A stretch of 8,726 bases of DNA from Acidimicrobiales bacterium (GTDB lineage Bacteria > Actinomycetota > Acidimicrobiia > Acidimicrobiales > RAAP-2): NCBI GenBank assembly GCA_030044045.1, contig JASHWO010000198.1, forward strand, positions 1 through 8,726, read 5' to 3'. Positions within the stretch are counted from its first letter, which is position 1, and the number at the start of each line of letters is the position of its first letter. Positions 1-7,257 of the stretch are shown here, piece after piece. The position numbers and the translations under genes were made by a program. Under the pieces are notes generated by a model. That model saw only the letters and a list, made by a program, of their open reading frames with translations. It ran no database searches and was not told where the DNA came from.

Positions 1-1175
1 GCCTCGGTGATGCCGTGCCCTCGCCCGGCGGCCGCCCCGTCGCCGGCCGGGTACTCGAAGAGGAACCCGATGCCCGGCAGCTCCCCCTGGCGCAGGCGCC
101 GGTACACGTCCACCGCCTCGGTCACCGGGAAGGTCCCGGCAACCAGCAGGTCGACGGCGAGGGCGCCCTGGGCCAGAAGGTCGAGGAAGCACCGCAGGTT
201 CCGGCCCTCGGTCCAGCGCACATAGCCCGCCGGGTAGTCCACCCCCTCCAGCTCGTAACGGTCGTCGTAGCGGCCGGGGCCGTAGGAACGGGAGAAGCGG
301 AGGTCGAGCTCCTTGTCGTAGTAGGCGTTCCAGGGCAGGTCGAGGCGGAGCTTGCCGATGTCGACCACCCGGGCCCGGTCGCGGGCCAGGCGGGCTGCTG
401 CCTCCACTGGCCCGTTGGACGACCCCCCGGCCGCCAGGAACACGTGGTCGGCGCCGAGCCCCCCGCTGCAGCCGGCCAGGGCCTGCTCCACCGCGGCCAA
501 TCCCTGGCCGTCCGGCGCGGCACAGGCCACCGCTCCCACCTTCTCGGCCAGCCGGCAGCGATCGTCCACCACGTCCAGGCCGACCACCCGCACGCCCGAG
601 GCCACCAGGAGCTGGACCACGAGCTGGCCCACCAGCCCCAACCCCACCACGCAGGCCGTGTCGCCGAGCTGGGGCTCGGCCCGCCGCACGCCGTGGAGGG
701 CGATGGCCCCCACCGTGGCGAAGGCGGCCAGGCGGGGGTCGACCCCGTCGGGGACGGGCACGCAGAGGTTCCGGGGCACCCAGTTCAGCTCGGCGTGGAG
801 GGCGTACTCGTTCCCGGCGCAGGCCACGAGCTGGCCCGGCGACAGGTCCCCGGCGCCGGGGCCGGCCTCGACCACCACCCCGCAGAGGGAGTAGCCGAGC
901 GGGGTGTAGGCGTCGAGCTGCTGCACGGCTTTGGCGTAGGTCCTGCGCACGCCCTGCTGGGCCACGGCGTCCAGCAGCTTGCGCACCTGGTCGGGCCGGG
1001 CCCGGGCCTTCCCCACCAGGGAGCGGTTGGCCTCGGAGACCTTCATCACCTCGGTCCCGGTGGAGATGAGCGAGTAGCCGGTCCGCACCAGCACCCCGCC
1101 CGGCCGGCAGGCCGGCGGCGGCACGTCGAGCACCTGGAGATCCCCGGTGCGGTAGTTCTGGGCGACGTGCTTCAC
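1..1175 (-). CDS. Bi-domain oxidoreductase, N-terminal MDR (zinc-less alcohol dehydrogenase-like) part, partial
   Basis: The gene enters from the right at a GTG (1175-1173) and is still open at base 1, so 391 residues are visible. They begin MKHVAQNYRTGDLQV and form a medium-chain dehydrogenase/reductase fold: a GroES-like part (about 1-150), then a Rossmann part with GLGLVG at 178-183 and an Asp at about 201 after the second strand, which favours NAD(H). The zinc-site motif GHExxG is absent. The stretches RSYGPGRYD and VDYPAGYVRWTEGRN near residues 310-340 are typical of proteins that fuse this domain to a C-terminal Gfo/Idh/MocA oxidoreductase, about 700 residues in all. These proteins sit in polysaccharide clusters beside asparagine-synthase-like and glycosyltransferase genes. 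The second domain is inferred and would lie left of the window. GGGGAGG lies 4 nt before the GTG. The start overlaps the stop of the preceding 32-codon frame as GTGA. The substrate is unknown; a sugar or cyclitol derivative is likely. Family call strong, fusion probable. Confidence 0.85.
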   Translation of the reverse strand, partial: MKHVAQNYRTGDLQVLDVPPPACRPGGVLVRTGYSLISTGTEVMKVSEANRSLVGKARARPDQVRKLLDAVAQQGVRRTYAKAVQQLDAYTPLGYSLCGVVVEAGPGAGDLSPGQLVACAGNEYALHAELNWVPRNLCVPVPDGVDPRLAAFATVGAIALHGVRRAEPQLGDTACVVGLGLVGQLVVQLLVASGVRVVGLDVVDDRCRLAEKVGAVACAAPDGQGLAAVEQALAGCSGGLGADHVFLAAGGSSNGPVEAAARLARDRARVVDIGKLRLDLPWNAYYDKELDLRFSRSYGPGRYDDRYELEGVDYPAGYVRWTEGRNLRCFLDLLAQGALAVDLLVAGTFPVTEAVDVYRRLRQGELPGIGFLFEYPAGDGAAAGRGHGITE

Positions 1176-1270
1176 GGCGCCTCCCCGCGGCGCTCGTTGG
1201 CCGGTGGGTGGGGGCGCCCCGACCAGGCCGGCCCGTCACGCCCGTCGGTGCAGCGGCGGGCGGCGGTCAT
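1172..1270 (-). CDS. Possible translationally coupled micro-ORF (32 aa)
   Basis: A 32-codon frame fills the 91-base gap between the amidotransferase gene and the oxidoreductase gene. Its ATG overlaps the upstream TGA as ATGA (1270-1267), and its TGA overlaps the downstream start as GTGA (1175-1172). The product starts MTAARRCTDGRDGPAW and is Arg-, Pro- and Gly-rich, with no membrane segment or motif that I recognise. By hand, 30 of 32 third codon positions are G or C against 25 of 32 second positions, which is coding-like but weak evidence over this length. It may only hand ribosomes from one gene to the next, it may be a real small protein, or it may be chance in GC-rich DNA. No function is assigned. 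Confidence 0.3.
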   Translation of the reverse strand: MTAARRCTDGRDGPAWSGRPHPPANERRGEAP

Positions 1271-3174
1271 ACGACCACCCCGTTCGAGCGGGCCCGGCGG
1301 CACCACAGTTCGGCGGTGAGGAGCTGCCAGATCTGCTTGGACCGGTCCTGGCGACCCCGGCGGTCGTCCTCGACGAGCTGCTCCAGCGGTCGCCGGCGGA
1401 GGAAGCCGCCGGCCACCAGCTCGCCCCCGAGGAGCTGCTCCTGCACCGTCTCCCGCAGGTCCCGGGAGATCCAGGCCCGGATCGGCGCCCCGAACGAAGC
1501 CTTCGGCCGGTCGACGATCTCGCCAGGCAGCCAGGCCCGGGCGGCGTCCTTCAACGCCGCCTTGGTGGTGCGGCCCCGGATCCGCTCGCCGGCCGGCAAG
1601 GAGAAGGCGGCGGCGGCCACCGCCGGGTCCACGAAGGGCACCCGCACCTCGACCGAGGCAGCCATGCTGGCCCGGTCGGTGTAGGCCAGGTTCAGGCCGG
1701 GCAGGAACAGCCGGGTGTCGGCCAGGCACATCCGGCCGACCGGGTCGGTGAGGGTCGAGCCGGCGTAGATCTCGTCGTGCTCCTCCACCACCTCGGCCAC
1801 GTACGGCGCCAGCTCCGGTCCGAGCAGCGCCGCCAGCTCCTGCTGGTCGTACAGGGAGTAGCTGCGGCGGAAGGCGGCGGCCTCGGGCAGCTCGGCGAAG
1901 TCCAGGAAGCGCTTCCCCCAACGCACGGTACGCAGGCCGCGGCCCCCGGCCACCACCGGCAACCGGCCGGCGCCGGCCCGGACCGCCCGGCGGGCCGGCG
2001 CCGGGACGCGGCGGTAGTGGGCGGCCAGGAGGCAGGCCAGGTGGCGGCGGTAGCCGCCGAAGAGCTCGTCGGCCCCCATCCCCGAGAGCACCACCTTCAC
2101 GCCGGCGTCGCGGGCGGCTTCGCACATGAGGAGGGTGTCGATGGCCGCCGGATCCCCTACCGGCTCGTCGAGCACGTCCACGATGCGCGGCAGGAGCCGG
2201 GCCACGTCCGGCGAGGCCTCGATCTCGTGCAGGGCCACGCCGTACCGGGCCGCCACCCGGCGGGCGTAGGCGGCGTCGTCGGGCATGGCCTCGATCCGCT
2301 GGTCCTGCCGGCGGAAGGTGATGGTGTAGGCGTCGATCGACGGGTTGGCCCGGGTGGCCAGCACGGTCACGATGCTGGAGTCGAGCCCCCCCGAGAGGAA
2401 GCTCGACACGGGCACGTCGGCCACCAGGTGGGCGGCCACCGACTCCTCCACCACCGGGCCCAGGGCCACCGGCGGGCCGTCCGCCGCGGCCGCCGCCACC
2501 TCCTCCACCGCCCAGTACCGGTGGACGGCGTGGCGGCCGTCGGGGAGGAACTCGGCCCAGGTGCCGGGGGGCAGCTTCTCCACGCCCTGCACGGCGCAGC
2601 GACCGGGCGGGATCCAGTAGAAGAGGAGGGAGGCCACCAGGGCGGCCGGGTCGGCCACCATGCCCTGGCCGAGGGTGGCCACGATGGCCTTCAGCTCGGA
2701 GGCGAATACCACCCCGTCCTTGCGGGGGAGGTAGTGCAGCGGCTTGATGCCGAGCTGGTCCCGGGCCAGGACCAGGCGGCCGGTGCGCTCGTCGAACACG
2801 GCGAAGGCGAACATGCCGCGGAAGCGGGGGAGGGCGGCCGGACCCCACCGTCGCCAGGCCGCCAGCACCACCTCGGTGTCGGAGGCGGTGGAAAAGGCCT
2901 GGCCGGCGGCGGACATCTCGCGGCGCAGGGCCCTGTAGTTGTAGAGCTCGCCGTTGTAGCAGAGGACGAGGCCGTCCCGGCGGAGCGGCTGGTCGCCGCC
3001 GGGGGTGAGGTCGATCACCGACAGCCGGCGGTGGGCCAGCTGGCACGAGATCTGCCCCCGATGGAAGCGGTAGGTGCCGGCGTGGTCCGGCCCCCGGTGG
3101 GCCTGGCGGTCCGACAGGGGGCCGAGCAGGTGGTCCCCGTCGACCTGCTGGTAGCAGCCGGCGATCCCGCACAT
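1267..3174 (-). CDS. Asparagine synthase (glutamine-hydrolysing)-like amidotransferase
   Basis: This 635-residue protein starts MCGIAGCY, so Cys2 becomes the N-terminal nucleophile of a class II glutamine amidotransferase once Met is removed. The glutaminase half shows AHRGPD (25-30), AHRRLSVIDL (47-56), YNGELYNY (73-80) and RDQLGIKPLHY (138-148). The synthetase half shows the ATP-pyrophosphatase loop SGGLDSS (261-267), SGMGADELFGGY (364-375) and SMAASVEVRVPFVDP (503-517), and it ends in a family-typical helical tail. It hydrolyses glutamine, channels ammonia and amidates an AMP-activated carboxylate in the cytosol. The ATG at 3174 is fixed by the required Cys2, although the frame is open 36 codons further upstream. 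One base separates it from the upstream stop, so translational coupling is likely. Its place between a glycosyltransferase and a sugar oxidoreductase points to glycan modification, such as a uronamide, rather than asparagine supply. That role is inferred; the family and domains are clear. Confidence 0.95.
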   Translation of the reverse strand: MCGIAGCYQQVDGDHLLGPLSDRQAHRGPDHAGTYRFHRGQISCQLAHRRLSVIDLTPGGDQPLRRDGLVLCYNGELYNYRALRREMSAAGQAFSTASDTEVVLAAWRRWGPAALPRFRGMFAFAVFDERTGRLVLARDQLGIKPLHYLPRKDGVVFASELKAIVATLGQGMVADPAALVASLLFYWIPPGRCAVQGVEKLPPGTWAEFLPDGRHAVHRYWAVEEVAAAAADGPPVALGPVVEESVAAHLVADVPVSSFLSGGLDSSIVTVLATRANPSIDAYTITFRRQDQRIEAMPDDAAYARRVAARYGVALHEIEASPDVARLLPRIVDVLDEPVGDPAAIDTLLMCEAARDAGVKVVLSGMGADELFGGYRRHLACLLAAHYRRVPAPARRAVRAGAGRLPVVAGGRGLRTVRWGKRFLDFAELPEAAAFRRSYSLYDQQELAALLGPELAPYVAEVVEEHDEIYAGSTLTDPVGRMCLADTRLFLPGLNLAYTDRASMAASVEVRVPFVDPAVAAAAFSLPAGERIRGRTTKAALKDAARAWLPGEIVDRPKASFGAPIRAWISRDLRETVQEQLLGGELVAGGFLRRRPLEQLVEDDRRGRQDRSKQIWQLLTAELWCRRARSNGVVV

Positions 3175-3175
3175 G

Positions 3176-4516
3176 TCAGCGAGCCGCCGGGTGGCGGGCA
3201 GGAGCAGGCGGCCCCGGCCGGGCGGGGATGGCGGGGGTCGGCGCGGCCGGGCGGGGCCTGGTGCCGGTGCGGCTGCCGGCACGGACGGCAGGGCCGGACG
3301 CCGCCGGAGCTGGGGCCCGGGTGGTGCCGGTGAGCTCGTCGTAGACGCGGAGGTAGGCTGCCTGCTGGTGGGACCAGGCCAACGTGTCGACCACCCGCCG
3401 CCGGCCGTAGGCGCCCATGGCCCGCCGCTGGCGCTCGTCGTCGAGCAGCCCCACCAGCAGCTCGGCGAAGGCGTCCACCCGGCCCGGCTCGGCGTAGAGG
3501 GCGGCCCGCCTGGCCGACACCCGGGTCTCGTGCAGGTCGAAGGCCACCACCGGCAGCCCGAAGGCCATGTACTCCATGGTCTTGTTCATGGTGGAGACGT
3601 CGTTCAGCGGGTTCTTCGGGTCGGGGCAGAGGCCCACGTCGGCGGTGGAGAGGATGCGGGCCACCGCCTCGTCGGGCAGCCGGCCCGGTAGCTCCACCAC
3701 GCCGGCCAGGCCGAGCCGGTCCCGCAGCGCCACCAGCGCCTCGTAGGACTCGCCGGCCCCGACCAAGGTGAAGCTCACGTCGGTGCGACCCAGCCGGTGC
3801 ACCACGTGGTCGGCCGCCCGCACCGCCAGGTCGACCCCGTCCTGGGGGCCCATCACCCCGAGGTAGGCCACCAGGTGGCGCCGGCCCCGGCGGAGGGCCG
3901 GATCCGGGTCCACCGGCTGCAGGCGGTCCGGGTCGGGCCCGGTGCGCACCACGGTCACGTCTTGCGGGCGCTTGCCACCCCGGCCGAGGGCCACGGCCCG
4001 GTAGGACCCGTTGGTCGACACCACCCGGTGGGCGGACCGGAACGTGCCGCGCTCCAGCAGGCGCAGCCCCCGGTAGGGGAGCGAGGCCCGGTCGCCGAAC
4101 TTCGACTCGTAGAGCTCGGGGCACAGGTCGTGGTGGTCGAAGACGAAGCGCACCCCGGCCGGGCGCAGGGCCAGGGCGATGGGCCAGAAGATGTCGGGCG
4201 GGTTGCAGGCCTGGAGCACGTCGAAGCGGTCGTGGCGCCAGGCCCGGCCGGTGAGCCAGGCCGTGGCCGCCAGCGAGTGGAGGTACTCCCGGACGAAGGC
4301 CGCCTTGCCGGTCCCGGTGCGCGGCGGGCGGTACTTGTACAGGGTCACGCCCTCCACCACCTCCAGCGGGGGGTCGCCGGGGCCCCGGGGGCACACCACC
4401 GACACCTGGTAGCCGGCGGTGGTGAGGGTCTGGCACTCCAGCCAGACCCGGCGGTCGAAGGGCACCGGCAGGTTCTGCACGATGACGTGCACCCGCGGCG
4501 CCCGACGGCCTACCAC
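3176..4516 (-). CDS. Family 4-type (GT-B) glycosyltransferase
   Basis: The product is 446 residues from GTG at 4516, or 438 from GTG at 4492; both starts are in frame and neither has a strong Shine-Dalgarno site. I prefer 4516 because it overlaps the upstream TAG (4512-4510) and leaves a short lead before the conserved opening VQNLPVPFDRRVWLE (13-27). An N-terminal acceptor domain contains FDHHDLCPELYESKF (126-140). A C-terminal Rossmann domain contains AYLGVMGPQDGVDLAV (217-232) and the donor-side segment NDVSTMNKTMEYMAFG (305-320), with Glu315 as a likely donor ligand. The protein transfers a sugar from a nucleotide donor during glycan assembly at the cytosolic face of the membrane. Donor and acceptor cannot be told from sequence. 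The last 50 or so residues are low-complexity Pro/Ala/Arg and probably disordered. The stop lies one base before the amidotransferase ATG, so the two are likely co-translated. Confidence 0.92.
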   Translation of the reverse strand: MVGRRAPRVHVIVQNLPVPFDRRVWLECQTLTTAGYQVSVVCPRGPGDPPLEVVEGVTLYKYRPPRTGTGKAAFVREYLHSLAATAWLTGRAWRHDRFDVLQACNPPDIFWPIALALRPAGVRFVFDHHDLCPELYESKFGDRASLPYRGLRLLERGTFRSAHRVVSTNGSYRAVALGRGGKRPQDVTVVRTGPDPDRLQPVDPDPALRRGRRHLVAYLGVMGPQDGVDLAVRAADHVVHRLGRTDVSFTLVGAGESYEALVALRDRLGLAGVVELPGRLPDEAVARILSTADVGLCPDPKNPLNDVSTMNKTMEYMAFGLPVVAFDLHETRVSARRAALYAEPGRVDAFAELLVGLLDDERQRRAMGAYGRRRVVDTLAWSHQQAAYLRVYDELTGTTRAPAPAASGPAVRAGSRTGTRPRPAAPTPAIPARPGPPAPARHPAAR

Positions 4517-5832
4517 GCCACGCCCTGGTAGCCGTCCAGGGCCTCCACCGCCGGCTCGAGGCGGCCGTACAGGTCGATCACCACCGGCGGGGGGTCGGCG
4601 GCCAGCGCCGCCGCCACCGAGGGGTGGGCATTCGACACCAGGGCCAGCTCGGCGCCGCGCAACGCCTCGGCCGGCGAGGGACGGAGCGCCCGCCGCACGT
4701 GGGGCAGCTTCGACGCCAGGTGGCGACGGTTGGCGCCCACCAGCCGGGACGGGTCGACCAGCGGGTCGAAGATGCGCACGTCGAAGCCTTTGCCGAGCAG
4801 CGTCTCGGCCAGGTCCACGTAGGGGCTCTCCCGGAGGTCGTCGCTGCCGCCCTTGAAGCTCAGCCCCAGCAGGGCCACCGCGTGGGCATCGGTGGCCACC
4901 ACGCGGTTCACCACGTCGGCCACCGAGCGCTCGTTGCTGGAGAGGGCGCCGGCCAGCAGGGGCAGGTCGACGCACGCCATACGGGCCTGGTACAGCAGCG
5001 ACCGCAGGTCCTTCGGCAGGCAGGACCCACCGAAGGCGAAGCCGGGGGAGAGGTAGCGGGCCGAGAGGTTCAGCGTCGTGTCCTCGCAGAAGAGGGACAT
5101 CACCAGGCGGGCGTCGACCCCGAGCACCCGGAACAGCCGGCCCAGCTCGTTGGCGAACGAGACCTTCGTGGCGTGGAAGGCGTTGCAGGCGTACTTCAGG
5201 CCTTCGGCCTCCCGGGTCCCCACCACCCGCACCGGCCCGTCGAGGAAGGCGAACAGCCGGCACACCGTGCCGGCCACCCGCGGGTCGCCGGTGCCCAGCA
5301 CGGTGAAGGGGGCGTGGTGGAAGTCGGCGATGGCCGAGCCCTCCCGCAGGAACTCCGGGCACATCCCCGTCCCCACCGCCACCGGGCCGCCGGCCAGCCG
5401 GTCGGCCAGCAACGGGGCCACCTCGCCCTCGACGGTGCCCGGAGGGACGGTGCTGCGCACTACCACGGCATGGTGCCCGGTAGGGGAGGCCGCCCCGGCC
5501 GCCAGGGCACCGGTGACATCCCCGGCCGCCCGCCGCACCGCGGCCAGGTCGGTGCTCCCGGTCGGTGACGACGGGGTGCCCACGCACACCAGCGAGACCT
5601 CGGCGCCCTGCACGGCCCGGGCGGCGTCGACGGTGGCCCGGAGCCGGCCGGTGGCCACGACGGCGGCGACCAGCTCCTCCAACCCGGGCTCGAGCACCGG
5701 GCTGCGCCCGGCGGCCACCAGCCGGACCTTGCCCGGATCCACGTCCACCCCCCACACCTGGTGGCCGTGGTCGGCCAGCACCGCGGCAGTGACGGTACCC
5801 ACGTAGCCCAGCCCGAAGACGGCGACCTTCAC
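4510..5832 (-). CDS. Nucleotide-sugar 6-dehydrogenase, AlgD (GDP-mannose dehydrogenase)-like
   Basis: This 440-residue enzyme is of normal family length. It oxidises the C6 alcohol of a nucleotide hexose to a carboxylate in two NAD-dependent steps. It starts at GTG with GGAGGAGG just upstream (5844-5837). The N-terminal Rossmann motif is GLGYVG (7-12). CPEFLREGSA (158-167), Lys223 and Asn228 in ATKVSFANE, and catalytic Cys271 in FAFGGSCLPKD (265-275) mark the active site. The form GGSCLPKD, with LNLSARY before it and LLGLSFKGGSDDLRESP (321-337) after it, matches GDP-mannose 6-dehydrogenase better than UDP-glucose dehydrogenase, which usually reads GGSCFPKD. The product may therefore be GDP-mannuronate, but a UDP sugar cannot be excluded. 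This is the first gene of the leftward operon, it faces the divergent spacer with the dyad, and its 3' end overlaps the glycosyltransferase start. I leave the symbol empty because orthology to algD is unproven. Confidence 0.92.
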   Translation of the reverse strand: MKVAVFGLGYVGTVTAAVLADHGHQVWGVDVDPGKVRLVAAGRSPVLEPGLEELVAAVVATGRLRATVDAARAVQGAEVSLVCVGTPSSPTGSTDLAAVRRAAGDVTGALAAGAASPTGHHAVVVRSTVPPGTVEGEVAPLLADRLAGGPVAVGTGMCPEFLREGSAIADFHHAPFTVLGTGDPRVAGTVCRLFAFLDGPVRVVGTREAEGLKYACNAFHATKVSFANELGRLFRVLGVDARLVMSLFCEDTTLNLSARYLSPGFAFGGSCLPKDLRSLLYQARMACVDLPLLAGALSSNERSVADVVNRVVATDAHAVALLGLSFKGGSDDLRESPYVDLAETLLGKGFDVRIFDPLVDPSRLVGANRRHLASKLPHVRRALRPSPAEALRGAELALVSNAHPSVAAALAADPPPVVIDLYGRLEPAVEALDGYQGVAW

Positions 5833-6021
5833 GTGACCTCCTCCGCTCGAGCCCATCCGGCGCGTCGGAAAGGGGAGCGGACTGGTCGGCCGCCTGATAC
5901 GCGCCCGGCGGGGCCGTATCACGGCCGGCGGCGGGGGCTCTCCTCGCCGGGGGGCGGGCGCGCCATGACCGGCCGCGCCGCCTGGTGGTCGAGAGAGGCC
6001 GAGAGGAGCGGTGGGCGAGCG
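5833..6021. promoter_or_regulatory. Divergent intergenic region between sugar dehydrogenase and GNAT genes
   Basis: These 189 bases separate the leftward operon from the rightward acyltransferase gene, so both promoters should lie here unless the acyltransferase starts earlier. I see no convincing -35/-10 pair on either strand. The notable elements are the inverted repeat at 5895-5921 and the ribosome binding site of the dehydrogenase at 5836-5845. The first third is GC-mixed, with CCGGCGCG-like runs that give no clear hairpin. Confidence 0.55.
5895..5921. promoter_or_regulatory. Perfect inverted repeat TGATACG-N13-CGTATCA, candidate operator
   Basis: Two exact 7-base arms (5895-5901 and 5915-5921) have centres 20 bp apart, about two helical turns, and their sequence is AT-richer than the surrounding DNA. 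The site lies 63 bases before the sugar-dehydrogenase start and 100 bases before the acyltransferase start. Geometry and position suit a dimeric DNA-binding regulator that controls both directions. As RNA, a 7-bp stem with a 13-nt loop and no U-tract would be a poor terminator. The regulator is not in the window. Confidence 0.45.
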
Positions 6022-7257
6022 GTGACGATCCAGACGCGGATAGTGCCGGCCCGGGAGGTCGGGCCCGAGGACGAGCGGGCGTGGCGGGCCCTGGCCGAGG
6101 CGGCGGTGGACCCGAACCCACTCTACGAGCCCGACTGCGTGCTGCCCGCCGCCCGCCACCAGCGGTTCGGCGGGGAGATCGAACTGGCGCTGGCCGAGGA
6201 GGGCGGGCGCTTCCTGGCCTGCCTGCCGGTGCGCCGGGTCCGCCGCTGGCGGCGGTTCCCGTACCCCTTCGTGACCACCGAGGTCCGGCGCATGGTCTAC
6301 TGCGGCACGCCCCTGCTCGACCCCGGGCGCGGGGCGGAGGCGCTGGCCGCGGTGCTGGGCGAGCTCCGGGCCCGGCGCGGGCCGGCCGCCGGGCGGGTGC
6401 TGGTGCTCCAGGAGGTGGCCGAGGGCGGTGCGGCGGACCGGGCGGTGCAGGCGGCGGCGGCCCGGGCCGGCCTCCCGCTGTACCGCCACGAGTCCTGGGA
6501 GCGGCCGTACCTGCGGCGCCGGCCCGAGGCCACCTACGACGCCATCCACACGAAGAAGGACCTGAGCAACCTGCGCCGCCTGCGCCGCCGGCTCGATGCC
6601 GCGGTGGGGGCCGAGGTGCGCCTGGTGGACCGGAGCGACGACCCGGCGGTGGTGGACGAGCTGGTCCGCCTGGAGGCCGAGGGCTACAAGGCGGCCATCG
6701 GGGTGGCCATGGCCACCGTGCCCGGGGAGCCCGAGTACTTCGCCGAGATGTGCGACCGCTTCCGGGCACAGGGCCGGCTGCGCGCCTACACCCTGGAGGG
6801 CGCCGGGGTGGTCTGCGCCGTGCTGCTGTTCGTGGCCGGGCGGGACGGGCTGTTCATGCTGAAGGTCGGCTACGACGAGCGGTTCGCCCGCTCCAGCCCC
6901 GGGCTCCAGCTCCACCTGGACGTCATCCGTCACTTCCACGACACCGCGGCCTTCGACTGGGTGGACGTGTGCACCTACGCCGGCAACCAGACCCTCCTGC
7001 GCATGTACCCGGACCGCACCCGGTTCGCCTCGTTCTTCGTGCCCCTGGGGCACAACCCGATCGACCGGCTGGCCGTGCGCTCGTTCATGGCCCTGCGCCC
7101 CCTGCACCGGCGGGCCCACGACGCCCTGGCCGCCCGCCGCCCGCCGGGCACCGGGAACGGCGCAGCCGGGCCGGGAGAACGGCCACTGTCCGGCTCCGGA
7201 GGAGGGGAGGACGGAGGTGCCGGCGAAGATTCAATACGGGCTAGGGCTTCGCACTGA
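6022..7257 (+). CDS. GNAT-superfamily acyltransferase, CelD/BcsL- or FemAB-like (Acetyltransf_6 type)
   Basis: This 411-residue protein is taken from GTG at 6022, which precedes MTIQTRIVPAREVG; GAGAGGAG lies 13 bases upstream, slightly far. An in-frame ATG at 5965 would add 19 Arg/Trp-rich residues that look non-conserved. The N-terminal half (about 30-160) has the strand pattern of a first GNAT-like domain, including FVTTEVRRMVYCGTPLL. The second domain carries LEAEGYKAAIGVAM (217-230), matching the E-x-G-W/Y-K signature of the family, and FMLKVGYDERFARSSPG (278-294), the acyl-CoA-binding-type stretch. Relatives act in exopolysaccharide or cellulose clusters and probably transfer an acyl or aminoacyl group to a glycan or lipid-linked precursor; the substrate is unknown. 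The last 40 or so residues are Gly-rich and the final 10 or so lie in the low-GC block, so the native C-terminus may have been altered. The 3' end overlaps the convergent secreted-protein gene by 17 bases. Confidence 0.85.
   Translation: MTIQTRIVPAREVGPEDERAWRALAEAAVDPNPLYEPDCVLPAARHQRFGGEIELALAEEGGRFLACLPVRRVRRWRRFPYPFVTTEVRRMVYCGTPLLDPGRGAEALAAVLGELRARRGPAAGRVLVLQEVAEGGAADRAVQAAAARAGLPLYRHESWERPYLRRRPEATYDAIHTKKDLSNLRRLRRRLDAAVGAEVRLVDRSDDPAVVDELVRLEAEGYKAAIGVAMATVPGEPEYFAEMCDRFRAQGRLRAYTLEGAGVVCAVLLFVAGRDGLFMLKVGYDERFARSSPGLQLHLDVIRHFHDTAAFDWVDVCTYAGNQTLLRMYPDRTRFASFFVPLGHNPIDRLAVRSFMALRPLHRRAHDALAARRPPGTGNGAAGPGERPLSGSGGGEDGGAGEDSIRARASH
7212..7225. repeat. Left copy of 14-bp direct repeat CGGAGGTGCCGGCG
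   Basis: This copy lies inside the 3' end of the acyltransferase gene, right where base composition falls. It matches 7932-7945 exactly over 14 bases and diverges on both sides, at a distance of 720 bases. It may be a target-site duplication, an attachment-like site or a short recombination homology, or chance in GC-rich sequence. Confidence 0.6.

Noticed and set aside
1..1175. Zinc-dependent alcohol or threonine dehydrogenase
   Set aside because: The GHExxG zinc-site motif is missing and the overall pattern fits the bi-domain oxidoreductase family.
15..1319. Long rightward open frame opposite the oxidoreductase
   Set aside because: It is a mirror frame created by high GC; the product is His/Gly/Pro/Val-rich low complexity with no domain, while the opposite strand encodes a clear conserved enzyme.
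3175..3282. Thirty-six-residue extension of the amidotransferase
   Set aside because: Class II glutaminases need Cys directly after the initiator Met; an N-terminal extension would block the nucleophile.
1204..3333. Rightward open frame of about 700 codons opposite the amidotransferase
   Set aside because: Same GC artefact; the antisense strand has all catalytic motifs of the asparagine synthetase family.
5965..6021. Earlier ATG for the acyltransferase
   Set aside because: The added residues are Arg/Trp/Gly-rich and look unlike the family; kept only as an alternative start.
4517..6769. Upstream extension of the glycosyltransferase frame to about 1200 residues
   Set aside because: The extension is Arg/Pro/Gly low complexity and antisense to the acyltransferase gene and overlapping the dehydrogenase gene; the conserved protein begins near 4516.
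5833..7119. Upstream extension of the dehydrogenase frame
   Set aside because: The frame is open through the divergent spacer and opposite the acyltransferase, but the Rossmann motif and strong ribosome site fix the start at 5832.
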